64,000 nt of DNA from the NCBI RefSeq assembly GCF_009905535.1, contig NZ_JAAALA010000010.1, positions 62,001 to 126,000 on the forward strand, written 5' to 3'. The notes under the pieces were generated by a model. It searched no databases. It had not been told where the DNA came from and was given only the letters and a program-made list of their open reading frames with translations. This document shows positions 17,930 through 26,977 of this stretch, one piece after another. The stretch is from Caulobacter sp. SLTY (GTDB taxonomy: Bacteria; Pseudomonadota; Alphaproteobacteria; Caulobacterales; Caulobacteraceae). Both the position numbers and the translations under genes were made by a program. Position 1 is the first letter of the stretch. The number at the start of each line of letters is the position of its first letter.

Positions 17930-18499
17930 TTAATGCCGCACGTAGGTGGTGACGATCATACCACGCGCAATGGCGTGCTTATGAAGCAGGGTCCGCACCG
18001 CCGCCCGACCCGGAGAGCCGGTGAAGCCTGACGGCGCGTCCAGCGCATAGATCTGGGCGGCATAGTGGTGCGGCCCATGCCCGGGCGGCGGGTCGGGGGG
18101 CAGGTAGCCGGTGTTGAGGAAGCTGTTCAGCCCGGTGTGCGGGTGGTCCTCGTCGTCGAGGGTAGCGATGGCGCCTTCCTTGAGGAGGCCGTCCGCCGGC
18201 GGCAGGTCATAGACAATCGCGTGGACCAGGGGGTGCGGCGTCGGACTGTCGGCGTCCTCGATGACCAGCAGCAGGGACACCGCCCCGTCCGGCACGCCTT
18301 TCCAGGCGAAGGGCGGCGACAGGCCCTCGCCGTCCTCGGTGAACCGCTGGGGCAGGATGGGGGCGTCGAAGGCGGGGCTCTCCAGAACCAGGGTCTCGGG
18401 GACGGTCTCGATCTGGGCGTCGTGGTAGAGCAGCTTGCCCCTGCCGGGCCGCAGGCCCTGCAAGGCGTGACCAACGATGGACGGCAGTTTCTCGAGCAT
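17930..18499 (-). CDS. YbhB/YbcL family PEBP-like protein
   Basis: The 189-residue protein has the phosphatidylethanolamine-binding fold motifs: LSPPFAWKGVPDGAVSLLLVIEDADSP, then LVHAIVYDLPP and a GPHHYAAQIYALD block. The bacterial YbhB/YbcL group binds small anionic ligands; the physiological role is unclear. Unlike YbcL it shows no signal peptide, only a short leader (about 25 residues) before the domain. It is 30 bp downstream of the next gene on the same strand. Confidence 0.92.
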   Translation of the reverse strand: MLEKLPSIVGHALQGLRPGRGKLLYHDAQIETVPETLVLESPAFDAPILPQRFTEDGEGLSPPFAWKGVPDGAVSLLLVIEDADSPTPHPLVHAIVYDLPPADGLLKEGAIATLDDEDHPHTGLNSFLNTGYLPPDPPPGHGPHHYAAQIYALDAPSGFTGSPGRAAVRTLLHKHAIARGMIVTTYVRH

Positions 18500-18529
18500 G
18501 GGGGAACAACCCTCCAGGGCGCCGAGGGT

Positions 18530-19804
18530 TCAATCCAGCCGCAGGGGGATGGCGAGGATGGCCGGCTGCAGCTCGATGTCGGCCTCGCCTTGCGTCGCCC
18601 AGCCCGACCCCGCGATGAAGCCGGCCCAGCGCGGCGAGGCCGCCCCAAGGGTCAGGTCGGCCATGCCGGGAGTATTGGCGGCCATGGGTCTGACGATCCG
18701 GGCCTTTCGGCATTGGGAGTCGAGTGTGATGCTCAACAGCCGTTCAGGCGTCACGCCGTTCTGGGTGGCCAGGAACGGCCGGCCCATATGCTCGGGGCGT
18801 CGCGCATTCCATCGGCTCAGGCCGAACAGGCCATCGATTCCAGCCAGGGCCGCCGTCGGGCCCGCCGCGATGGGCTCGACCACGCCATCGGCCAGGGCGA
18901 CACGGTGCAGTCCGGTCGAGTAGTCCGCCACTACCAGGGCCGCGCCGTCGCAGAGGGCCATGCCTTGCGGCGAGGCGATATCGCGTGATTTGGCGAACAG
19001 GTTCAGCGCCTCGCCGCCGGAGGGCAACCGCCAAATCCCGGCCCCGACGCTGTCGCTGGCGTAAACTTCGCCCTTGGGTCCCAGCAGGACATCGCCGAAC
19101 TGGACAGCCTCCGGAGCGGGATAGCGGGCCAGGATGGCGCCGGACTTGAGGTCGACCTTCAACAGGCCGGTTCTCGCGGGCCCGGCCGATCCGGGAATCT
19201 CCGGCCCGGCCGCTTCGGCGACCCACAGCCAGCCCCGCCCGGCGTCCACAGCCATGCCGAACAGGCCTGCGATCGTCTCGTCGGGCTTCAGGAACGGCGT
19301 GGCCTTCCCGTCACGAACGATCAGGATGCTGTGGTCGGTGACGCTGCTGACCAGCCAGGCGCCGTCGTGGAAGGCCAACCCCTCATAAATCTGCCCAGGC
19401 TTCAGGGTGGCCAAGACGGTCGGCGAGCCGAGCGGCGCCGCGTTCGCCGCCAGTTGCGCGGCGACCGGGGCGAAGTCCGCCCGCTCGGTCAGGGACGCCA
19501 GCGCCTTGTCGCCCTTCACGTCCCAGGTCAGGCCTAGTTCGGCGTATTCCGCCAAGTGTGCGACCGCCTCGTGCGGCTTGCCGGCCGCGACCTCGACCCG
19601 CGCCAGCCGGATGAGGGACCACGGCGCGGTCGGATAGAGGAAGAGCGCCCGGCCGAGCAGCACCTCGCTCCGCGCGAGGTCGCCTGCGGCGGCCGCCTCA
19701 CCGGCCTCCTTGCGTAGGCGGAAGTATTCCTCCAGCCGGCTCTCCGGCGCGGCGGCGCTGAGGCAGAAAACGGCGGCGAGCGTCAGGCCGGCGGCGCGGA
19801 TCAT
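18530..19804 (-). CDS. secreted TPR plus beta-propeller protein, unknown
   Basis: The 424-residue protein has a signal peptide (IRAAGLTLAAVFCLSAAA). Residues about 25-110 form TPR-like helices (AGDLARSEVLLGRALFLYP, KPHEAVAHLAEYAELGL). Residues about 120-424 look like an NHL/SMP-30-type propeller with repeats such as YEGLAFHDGAWLVSS, LFGMAVDAGRGWLWVAE and GDVLLGPKGEVYASDS. That fold often binds sugars, lactones or protein partners. No catalytic set could be assigned. The likely site is the periplasm. Confidence 0.8.
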   Translation of the reverse strand: MIRAAGLTLAAVFCLSAAAPESRLEEYFRLRKEAGEAAAAGDLARSEVLLGRALFLYPTAPWSLIRLARVEVAAGKPHEAVAHLAEYAELGLTWDVKGDKALASLTERADFAPVAAQLAANAAPLGSPTVLATLKPGQIYEGLAFHDGAWLVSSVTDHSILIVRDGKATPFLKPDETIAGLFGMAVDAGRGWLWVAEAAGPEIPGSAGPARTGLLKVDLKSGAILARYPAPEAVQFGDVLLGPKGEVYASDSVGAGIWRLPSGGEALNLFAKSRDIASPQGMALCDGAALVVADYSTGLHRVALADGVVEPIAAGPTAALAGIDGLFGLSRWNARRPEHMGRPFLATQNGVTPERLLSITLDSQCRKARIVRPMAANTPGMADLTLGAASPRWAGFIAGSGWATQGEADIELQPAILAIPLRLD

Positions 19805-19885
19805 GCGAAGGCTCCCCTCTTCGAAAGGGAGAGGGTGGCGCCGACCGGGGCAGGTCGCAAACTAAGGTTCGGTAATGTGGGCCGG

Positions 19886-20383
19886 TTAGCCGTGCGGGCT
19901 CACATAGGGGCTGACCAGGCCCAGCGGGACGGCGGTGCTGTTCTTCACTCCGCGGATGACGATCCGGCTCTCGATGTTGGACACCAGGCCCAGCGACAGG
20001 ATCTTGTCGCGCAGGAAGTCGTCGAAGGCGTGCATATCGCGGGTGACGATGCGCATTTCGTAGTCGGCGGCGCCGGTCACGGTGGCGCATTGCACCACCT
20101 CCGACCACTTCAGGACGGAGCTTTCAAAGCGCTCAAGGTTTTCCTTGGTCGGAAGGGAGAGCTTGACGGTGCAGTACACCTCAAACGCCAGGCCCAGCAG
20201 TTCGCGATCCAGGATGGTCACCCGGCGCTGGATGACGCCCGCGTCCTCCAGCCGCTTGATGCGGCGCCAGCAGGGGCTGGAGCTCAGGCCGACGCGTTCG
20301 GCGATCTCGGCGACGGACAGTCCGGCGTCGTGCTGGATGAGATCGAGAATCTTTGCGTCAACTGCGTCGAGCGGCTCGGACAA
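19886..20383 (-). CDS. Lrp/AsnC family transcriptional regulator
   Basis: The TTG at 20383 is preferred: GGGGGAA precedes it by six bases and the product (M)SEPLDAVDAKILDLIQHDAG is then the normal Lrp length of 165 residues. The winged HTH lies at about 5-60 (LSVAEIAERVGLSSSPCWRRIKRLE), and the RAM ligand/oligomer domain at about 70-150. These regulators sense amino acids. It is divergent from the indolepyruvate:ferredoxin oxidoreductase gene with 142 bp between the starts, so control of that gene by an aromatic or branched-chain amino acid is likely. Confidence 0.94.
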   Translation of the reverse strand: MSEPLDAVDAKILDLIQHDAGLSVAEIAERVGLSSSPCWRRIKRLEDAGVIQRRVTILDRELLGLAFEVYCTVKLSLPTKENLERFESSVLKWSEVVQCATVTGAADYEMRIVTRDMHAFDDFLRDKILSLGLVSNIESRIVIRGVKNSTAVPLGLVSPYVSPHG

Positions 20384-20453
20384 ACTTTGTTCCCCCTTTA
20401 GGGCCTTTATTGGCGTCGATCGTGCCGACTCATGCCCCAACCCAGGCATGGCT

Positions 20454-20482
20454 TTGGCAAACATTTTCCCCAGACTTATATG
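20454..20482 (+). promoter_or_regulatory. candidate sigma-70-type promoter for the oxidoreductase gene
   Basis: TTGGCA (20454-20459) and TATATG (20477-20482) are 17 bp apart, close to the consensus -35/-10 arrangement, and lie 44 bp before the ATG at 20526. GGAAGGAAAG follows as ribosome binding site. The site lies in the region shared with the divergent Lrp gene. Confidence 0.55.
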
Positions 20483-20525
20483 ATCTTGCAAGCCAGGGAG
20501 CCTGCCGGGAAGGAAAGTTTTTTCA

Positions 20526-23500
20526 ATGCGCCACTCTGAAGTGACGTTAGACGACAAATATCTTCTCGAAAACGGCCGCGCCTATATCACCGGCGTGCAG
20601 GCGCTGATCCGCGTCATGCTGGATCGCCGCCGCCTCGACGTGCGCGACGGGCTTAACACGGCGGGCTATGTTTCCGGCTATCGCGGCAGCCCCCTCGGTG
20701 GCCTCGACCAGCAGGCCGCCCGCTCGCGCAAGCTGCTGACCGCCCATGAGGTGGTGTTCCAGGAAGGGCTGAACGAAGACCTGGCCGCGACGGCGGTGTG
20801 GGGCAGCCAGCAGGCCAACCTGTTCCCCGGCGCCAAGTTCGATGGCGTCTATGGCCTGTGGTACGGCAAGGCGCCGGGCGTGGACCGGACGGGCGATGTG
20901 TTCAAGCACGCCAACTTCGCCGGCGTCATGCCCAAGGGCGGGGTGCTGGCCATCGCCGGGGACGACCACAACTGCAAGTCCTCCACCCTGCCCAGCCAGT
21001 CGGAGTTCGCCTTCCAGGACTTCGAGATGCCGGTGCTGTCGCCCGCCGATGTGCAGGAGGTGCTGGACTACGGCCTGCTGGGCATTTCCATGTCGCGGTT
21101 CAGCGGCCTGTGGGTGGGGATGATCGCCCTGGCCGACACCATGGACAGCGGCGTGACTATCGATGTGTCGCTGGACCGGCACCATCACGTCTTCCCCGAC
21201 TTCCCCATGCCCCCCGGGGGGCTGCACATCCGCACCAAGGACCAGCCGCTGGAGAAGGAGACCCGTCTCCGCAATCACAAGATCCCGGCCGCGCTCGCCT
21301 TCGCCCGCGCCAACAACATCGACCGGGTGGTGCTGGCCGCCCGCCAGCCGCGCCTGGGCATCGTCTGCCAGGGACAGGCCTACAAGGATGTGCTGGAAGC
21401 CTTCCAGCAGATGGACATCAGCCTGGACGAGGCAGCGAGCCTCGGCATCAGCATCTACAAGGTCGGCATGCCCTGGCCGCTGGAGCCGCAGGGCTTGCGC
21501 GCCTTCGCCGCCGGTCTCGAGACCCTGATGGTCATCGAGCACAAGCGGGCCCTGATCGAGCCCCAGGCCCGCGCCGCCCTCTACGACCTGCCCGCCCATG
21601 CCCGGCCCAACGTCATCGGCAAGAAGAACGAACAGGGCGACTTCCTGATGGAGGACACCGGCAGCCTGACGGTCGCCGCCATCGCCCTGGACCTCTATGA
21701 GCGCCTGCCGGAAGGCCCGGCCAAGCAGCGGGCGTCGGCCTATCTGGACCGCGTCTCGGCCGCCGGTGTCGCGGCGGTAAGCTTGGCCAGCGACCAGCAG
21801 CGCAAGCCCTTCTTCTGCTCGGGCTGTCCGCACAACACCTCGACCCGGGTGCCGGATGGCAGCCGGGCGCTGGCCGGCATCGGCTGCCACTACATGGCCG
21901 GGTTCAACGATCCGAACACAGACCTCAACACCCACATGGGCGGCGAGGGGCTGACCTGGGTGGGCGCATCGCCCTTCACCACCGAAAAGCACGTGTTCCA
22001 GAACCTGGGCGACGGCACCTACAACCACTCCGGCTCGCTCGCCATCCGGGGCGCGATCGCGGCCAAGGCCAACATCACCTACAAGCTGCTGTTCAACGAC
22101 GCCGTGGCCATGACCGGCGGCCAGACCGCCGAGAGCGGCTTCACCCCCGCCCAGATCACCCGCCAACTGGCCGCCGAAGGAGTGACCAAGACGGTCATCG
22201 TGGTCGATGAGGTCGAGCGCTACCAGGGCGTCACCGATCTGGCCCCCAATGTCGAGATCCATCCCCGCAAGGACCTGATCGCGGTGCAGCGCCAGCTGCG
22301 CGACACCGAGGGCGTCACCGTCCTGCTCTACGACCAGACCTGCGCCACCGAGAAGCGCCGCCGCCGCAAGCGCGGGCTGATGCCCAAGGCGGCGACCCGC
22401 GTCTTCATCAACCCGCTGGTCTGCGAAGGCTGCGGGGATTGTTCGAAGAAGTCCAACTGTGTCTCGGTGGAGCCAAAGAACACCGAATTCGGCCGCAAGC
22501 GGGCGATCAACCAGTCGACCTGTAACCAGGACTACAGCTGCGTCGACGGCTTCTGCCCCAGCTTCATCACCCTGGAGGGGGCCGAGAACCCGCAGGGCAA
22601 GAAGATGCCGGCCCTCACGGCCGACTCCACGCCGCTGCCGGAGTTCGAGCCGGTCAACGGGGTGCGCCGCATCCTGTTCACCGGCATCGGCGGCACAGGG
22701 GTGACCACGGTCGCCTCCATCCTGGCCATGGCCGCCCACGTCGATGGCCGCAGCGCCAGCGTGGTGGACATGACCGGCCTGGCCCAGAAGGGCGGCTCGG
22801 TGTTCAGCCATGTGAAGATCGGCGAGACGGAAACCACCATTGTCGGCGGCCGGGTGCCGGCGGCAAGCGCCGACGTGCTGATCGCCTGCGACCTGCTGGT
22901 GGCCGCGTCGCCGGAGGCCCTGGCGCTGTTTTCGAAACAGAAGACCGTGGCCTTCGGCAACGCCGACTTCTCGCCGACCGCCGACTTCGTGACCAACCGC
23001 GACGTCCGCTACGACACCGCCGGCATGGCCCGCCGGATCAAGGGCGCGACCAAGGACTATCACGCCTGCCCGTCTCAGGCTTTGTCGCTGCACAAGCTGG
23101 GCGACGAGATCTACGCCAACATGATCATGCTGGGCTTTGCCTGGCAGAAGGGCGTGATCCCGGTCTCCAGCCGCGCCATGTACCGCGCCATCAAGTTGAA
23201 CGGCGTCGACGCCGAGGCCAACATGCAGGCCTTCGAGGTCGGCCGGAAGGCTGCGGTGGACGAGGGCTTCAAGGGCCTGCCGGAGGACGTCACCCCGACG
23301 CCGGAGACCATGCCGCTGGACGAGCTGATCGCCCACCGCAAGGCCGAGCTGACCGCTTACCAGGACGCCGCCTACGCCGAGCGCTACATCCGTCAGGTCG
23401 AGCAGGCGCGGGCGGCGGAAGCTGCGGCCGGCGGGGCTGAGGCCCTGACGCGGGCGGTGGCGGTCAACCTCTTCAAGCTGTTGGCCTACAAGGACGAATA

Positions 23501-23957
23501 CGAGGTGGCCCGCCTCTACACTGACGGCCGCTTCGCCAAGGAGCTGGCCGGGACCTTCAAGGGCGGCAAGGCCAAGGTCTGGATGTCGCCCCCGTTGATC
23601 GCGCCGAAGGGCCCGGACGGCAAACCGCAGAAAATCGCCCTGGGCGGCTGGATGCTGACCACCGTGCTGCCGGTGCTGGCCAAGCTGAAGGGCCTGCGCG
23701 GTGGTTCATTCGATATCTTCGGCCACACCGATGAGCGGAAGATGGAGCGCCGGCTGATCGCCGAGTACGAGATCGGGCTGCGGCGGCTGCTGGGTGGGCT
23801 GTCTAAGGACCGTCTGGCCCTAGCGACCCGCATCGCCTCCATCCCGCAGGACATCCGCGGCTTCGGCCATGTGAAGGACGCCAGCGTGAAGGTAGCCGAA
23901 AGGGAAGCGGCGACGCTCTGGGCGCAGTGGGAGGCGTCGGAGAACGCGGCGGCTTAG
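20526..23957 (+). CDS. indolepyruvate:ferredoxin oxidoreductase, fused single-chain form
   Basis: The 1143-residue enzyme joins the alpha (pyrimidine and TPP domains) and gamma parts in one chain. The N-terminal VSGYRGSPLGGLDQQ and GIVCQGQAYKDVLEA belong to the pyrimidine half. TPP binding is at about 455-500 (GIGCHYMAGF and GDGTYNHSG). Iron-sulfur ligands are in VCEGCGDCSKKSNC (about 631-644) and the following YSCVDGFCP. The gamma domain begins near 716 with FTGIGGTGVTTVASI. It oxidatively decarboxylates aryl- or branched 2-oxoacids to acyl-CoA, reducing ferredoxin, and serves amino acid catabolism in aerobic alphaproteobacteria. It is probably controlled by the adjacent Lrp regulator. Confidence 0.95.
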   Translation: MRHSEVTLDDKYLLENGRAYITGVQALIRVMLDRRRLDVRDGLNTAGYVSGYRGSPLGGLDQQAARSRKLLTAHEVVFQEGLNEDLAATAVWGSQQANLFPGAKFDGVYGLWYGKAPGVDRTGDVFKHANFAGVMPKGGVLAIAGDDHNCKSSTLPSQSEFAFQDFEMPVLSPADVQEVLDYGLLGISMSRFSGLWVGMIALADTMDSGVTIDVSLDRHHHVFPDFPMPPGGLHIRTKDQPLEKETRLRNHKIPAALAFARANNIDRVVLAARQPRLGIVCQGQAYKDVLEAFQQMDISLDEAASLGISIYKVGMPWPLEPQGLRAFAAGLETLMVIEHKRALIEPQARAALYDLPAHARPNVIGKKNEQGDFLMEDTGSLTVAAIALDLYERLPEGPAKQRASAYLDRVSAAGVAAVSLASDQQRKPFFCSGCPHNTSTRVPDGSRALAGIGCHYMAGFNDPNTDLNTHMGGEGLTWVGASPFTTEKHVFQNLGDGTYNHSGSLAIRGAIAAKANITYKLLFNDAVAMTGGQTAESGFTPAQITRQLAAEGVTKTVIVVDEVERYQGVTDLAPNVEIHPRKDLIAVQRQLRDTEGVTVLLYDQTCATEKRRRRKRGLMPKAATRVFINPLVCEGCGDCSKKSNCVSVEPKNTEFGRKRAINQSTCNQDYSCVDGFCPSFITLEGAENPQGKKMPALTADSTPLPEFEPVNGVRRILFTGIGGTGVTTVASILAMAAHVDGRSASVVDMTGLAQKGGSVFSHVKIGETETTIVGGRVPAASADVLIACDLLVAASPEALALFSKQKTVAFGNADFSPTADFVTNRDVRYDTAGMARRIKGATKDYHACPSQALSLHKLGDEIYANMIMLGFAWQKGVIPVSSRAMYRAIKLNGVDAEANMQAFEVGRKAAVDEGFKGLPEDVTPTPETMPLDELIAHRKAELTAYQDAAYAERYIRQVEQARAAEAAAGGAEALTRAVAVNLFKLLAYKDEYEVARLYTDGRFAKELAGTFKGGKAKVWMSPPLIAPKGPDGKPQKIALGGWMLTTVLPVLAKLKGLRGGSFDIFGHTDERKMERRLIAEYEIGLRRLLGGLSKDRLALATRIASIPQDIRGFGHVKDASVKVAEREAATLWAQWEASENAAA

Positions 23958-23970
23958 GCTGCCCCAGTCC

Positions 23971-25068
23971 TCACTTTGCGGCCTCGGCCCTTGCGACGTG
24001 GGGCAGGCTCATGAAGGCGCAGATCCAGGCGGCGACGAACAGCAGGGCGGTGAGGCCGATGGCCGGCTGAGGGGATAGTCCCAACAGGCCGGCGATGGGG
24101 CCGAAGGCGGCGGCGAGGAACTGGGCCGCGGGACTGATCGCGCCCGCGCGGCGGCTGGGGTCGGCGGCGTTCAGTATGCCGAACAGGCTGGCGCCCAGCA
24201 GCAGGGCCGCGAAGGCTGCGAGGCCGAAGGCGGCGACGAACAGCGGGGCCGACGGGCTGGAGTTCAGGAGCCAGAGACCGCCTAGCCCGGTCGCCACCAC
24301 GATCACGAACAGGGTGCGACGGCGCAGGCGCTCGGCCAGGGCGATGGCGGCCATGGCCCCGACCATCTGGGCGGCCAGGGTGACCAGGATGACCGCGCCG
24401 CTAAGCTGTCCCAGGCCTTGGATGGTGGCCAGGGGGCGCATCTGGAACCAGAGGCTGGAGTTGCCGGCGAAATAGAGCAGCAAGGCGGCGAGCGCGATCC
24501 AGCCCTTGGGCGAGGGCGCGCGGGAGGGGCGGCCGAGGTTGCTGAGGGTCGGAGGGCAGAGGAGGGCGAGGCCGATGCCGAGCGCCGACAGAGCGGCGGC
24601 CAGGGCGAGGGCGCCGAACGGGCCGAGCGCCACGGCCAGGGCGGCGACGAACACCTGTCCCGCCGACTGGATCAGGAAGAAGGCCGCCGCCCAGGGCTCT
24701 GGCCTGGCCTGGCGAGCGATGGTTCCGACGGTGATCCAGATCAGCACCCCGCCGGCCAGCCCGGCCAGGACGCGTAGCGGGATGACGGAAGCTGGCTCAT
24801 GGGCCAGCAGGCCCAGACCGGCCACGACACAGACCGCACTGGCCCCGCCGGCCCAGGCGCGGAGATTCGTAGGTTTGAGGAGGAGGGCGCAGACCGCCAC
24901 CCCGACCGCCAGGGCCAGCATCTCGGCGATGGCGGCCAGGACCGCCGTCTGGTGATCGACGATCTCGCCGAGCAGCAGGGGCTGCAGCCCGATGACGATC
25001 ATCGCCGCCGAGCCGAGGCCGAGGGCGGCCAGGGCCTGTGCGCGGGACGGATCGACAGGCGAGGTCAT
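23971..25068 (-). CDS. MFS-type membrane transporter
   Basis: The 365-residue protein consists almost wholly of hydrophobic helices (about 10-12). RVLAGLAGGVLIWITVGTIARQ in the middle of the N half and a basic central loop (GRPSRAPSPKG) are typical of the major facilitator fold. It is somewhat shorter than the usual 400 residues. The substrate cannot be inferred. It converges on the oxidoreductase gene with a 13-bp gap. Confidence 0.85.
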   Translation of the reverse strand: MTSPVDPSRAQALAALGLGSAAMIVIGLQPLLLGEIVDHQTAVLAAIAEMLALAVGVAVCALLLKPTNLRAWAGGASAVCVVAGLGLLAHEPASVIPLRVLAGLAGGVLIWITVGTIARQARPEPWAAAFFLIQSAGQVFVAALAVALGPFGALALAAALSALGIGLALLCPPTLSNLGRPSRAPSPKGWIALAALLLYFAGNSSLWFQMRPLATIQGLGQLSGAVILVTLAAQMVGAMAAIALAERLRRRTLFVIVVATGLGGLWLLNSSPSAPLFVAAFGLAAFAALLLGASLFGILNAADPSRRAGAISPAAQFLAAAFGPIAGLLGLSPQPAIGLTALLFVAAWICAFMSLPHVARAEAAK

Positions 25069-25112
25069 GTGGTCAGGATGGCGCCGATTCCCTGGCGTGC
25101 GGCTATCGCGGT

Positions 25113-26042
25113 TTAACGCCCGCTCGCCGCCAGGAAGGCCCGACCCGCCGCGAAATCTCCCACCTCGATGTGGGCGGTGCGCACCACGTCGCGGCCGCCG
25201 GGGCCGGCGAAGACGAACTCCACCGTCACCGCCTCGCGCGGGTCGAGGTCGGCCAGGGCGGCCGTCGCTGCAGGGGAAAAGCGGAAGCTCCAGCCGGCCT
25301 TGGCGCCGGCGGGCAGCAGGGCGGGGCCGGCCGGGCCGCGACCGGCGGCGGTGAAGACGCGCGAGGCCGAGCGAGGCGCGGTCCTGGCGGACAGGGCCAG
25401 CTTGCCGCCCTTGGCCTTACCACGATGGTCCAGGTAGGGGCCGCTGGTGCGGGTGACGTCCCGCATCACCAGCCGGGCGGCATAGGGGGCGCCGGCGTCG
25501 TTGAACACCGCCACGGCGGTGAGGGTCGGCGGGCCGGACTGGCCGGCCAGGCCGAAGCGAAGCCGGTCCCAGCCAAAGGCGGAGCCTTGCGACAGCTTCC
25601 AGCGGTCACCCTGTTTGGAGGTCGAGCGGTCGGCGCTCCAGCCGGCCACCTCGCCCGGATAGTCCATCCTGATCAGCCTGGCGTAGCCTTCGAACGCCCC
25701 GCGCACCCGGCTGGCCGCCACCTTCAGATCGGGCGAGCCGCAGGCGGCGCCGGCCGCCTTGGAGCGGGCCCGGCGTTCGGTCTCGGCCAGGGTCTCGGGG
25801 CGGGCCCCGGCCCGCAGGGCGGCGCCGCGCGCCTGCAGGCGCGAGGCGTCGAGGGCCGCGGCGATCTGGGGTGAGAACAGGCCGCAGCGGTCGTCGGCCG
25901 CCACCATGACGGTGCGCTCGTAAAGGAGATCCAGGGCTGGGGCGGCGTGGGCCGGCTTGGTGGCCGCCAGCACGGCGACACAGGCCCCGCCGATCATCCA
26001 CCAGCCGATCCGGTCCCGCAGCTGGTTGCGAAGGCTCGTCAT
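25113..26042 (-). CDS. secreted protein of unknown function
   Basis: The 309-residue protein has a signal peptide (GWWMIGGACVAVLAATKPAHAA). The mature N-terminal part is helical with two isolated cysteines (DDRCGLFS and AACGSPD), possibly a disulfide. The C-terminal part has beta-rich text (AARLVMRDVTRTSGPY, VTVEFVFAGPGGRDVVRTAHIEV), like an immunoglobulin-type sandwich. No named family recognised. It is divergent from the DUF1491 gene (81 bp). Confidence 0.75.
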   Translation of the reverse strand: MTSLRNQLRDRIGWWMIGGACVAVLAATKPAHAAPALDLLYERTVMVAADDRCGLFSPQIAAALDASRLQARGAALRAGARPETLAETERRARSKAAGAACGSPDLKVAASRVRGAFEGYARLIRMDYPGEVAGWSADRSTSKQGDRWKLSQGSAFGWDRLRFGLAGQSGPPTLTAVAVFNDAGAPYAARLVMRDVTRTSGPYLDHRGKAKGGKLALSARTAPRSASRVFTAAGRGPAGPALLPAGAKAGWSFRFSPAATAALADLDPREAVTVEFVFAGPGGRDVVRTAHIEVGDFAAGRAFLAASGR

Positions 26043-26123
26043 CGGTCTGCTTTGGCTTATGCTCTTGCGCAGCCGTCATACTGCGGACGGGCTTGCTATC
26101 CGGTTACCGAAGGGACGCTTTTC

Positions 26124-26456
26124 TTGCTGCTTTCCACCGACATCTGGGTCGGCGCCCTGATCCGCCGCGCCGAATTGGGCGGCGCCTTCGGCGTGGTGGC
26201 GCGCAAGGGCGACGCACGGGCCGGCTCGGTGCTGGTCAAGGTGCTGAACCGGAGTGATGGCACGGCGCGTCTCTACAGCGAGGCGACGCGCGGCGATGGC
26301 GAGCGGGTGTGGATGCGGCCGGCGATGAGCGACAGCGAGCCCGACCTCGACGCCTACATCGAACGGGCGCTGCGCATCGACCCGGACCTGTGGGTGGTGG
26401 AGATCGAAGACCGCGAGGGCCGGCACTTCCTGACCGAAACCGTTGAGACGCGTTAA
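26124..26456 (+). CDS. DUF1491 family protein
   Basis: The TTG at 26124, eight bases after AAGGGA, gives a 110-residue product LLSTDIWVGALIRRAELGG. The continuation VVARKGDARAGSVLVKV and a C-terminal DLWVVEIEDREG match the DUF1491 family of alphaproteobacteria. It has no known biochemical role. Longer frames upstream run into the divergent gene's leader and are not credible. It is followed 39 bp later by another small gene. Confidence 0.85.
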   Translation: MLLSTDIWVGALIRRAELGGAFGVVARKGDARAGSVLVKVLNRSDGTARLYSEATRGDGERVWMRPAMSDSEPDLDAYIERALRIDPDLWVVEIEDREGRHFLTETVETR

Positions 26457-26495
26457 CCGACTTCCTTGACGGAGCTGAAAGCGCGGGGTGCGCAT

Positions 26496-26909
26496 ATGAC
26501 TCTCAGACGCCCCCATTCTGAGTGCTTCATGCTGTTTCTGCTTAACGACGTCGTGCTCAACCTCGAGACCGCCCAACTGGCCCAGCCGGTCGCCACGGGT
26601 CGGTTCAAGGCGCTGAGCATGAGCTTCGTCGAGAAGCTTGGCCGCGAGCTGTTTTCCGAAGAGCCGCTGCTGCATCGCCAGCACCCGGAGCGGGCCCGGC
26701 GGATCTCCAGCCTGATCGTGCTCAAGCAGCCGCAGATCAACGCCGCCCTGTTCGTCTCGCCGGCGCGCGGCTGTGACGAAGGCCTCGTGCAGGTCCGCTA
26801 CGCCCAGATCAGCTTCGAGGTCATGGGCCTGCTCTACGAGCGCCAGCAGCACGGCGGCCTGACCACGGTCGAGGCCGACCGGCAGGTGTGGCGGCGACTG
26901 GCGGCGTAG
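26496..26909 (+). CDS. conserved small protein, unknown
   Basis: About 137 residues from the ATG at 26496 (GGGG eight bases upstream), or 126 from the ATG at 26529, where the product begins MLFLLNDVVLNLET; the latter start may be right. The protein is mixed alpha/beta with LSMSFVEKLGRELFSEEPLLH, ISSLIVLKQPQINAALF and ISFEVMGLLYERQQ. There is no signal or membrane segment. I do not recognise a family name. It sits between DUF1491 and the HExxH/TPR gene on the same strand. Confidence 0.75.
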   Translation: MTLRRPHSECFMLFLLNDVVLNLETAQLAQPVATGRFKALSMSFVEKLGRELFSEEPLLHRQHPERARRISSLIVLKQPQINAALFVSPARGCDEGLVQVRYAQISFEVMGLLYERQQHGGLTTVEADRQVWRRLAA

Positions 26910-26977
26910 AGCGGAGTCCGCTGGACGATCCGACAGCCTTCGGTTTTGCTGGGCGCGGGTGTTGTTCGGGGGCTGCA

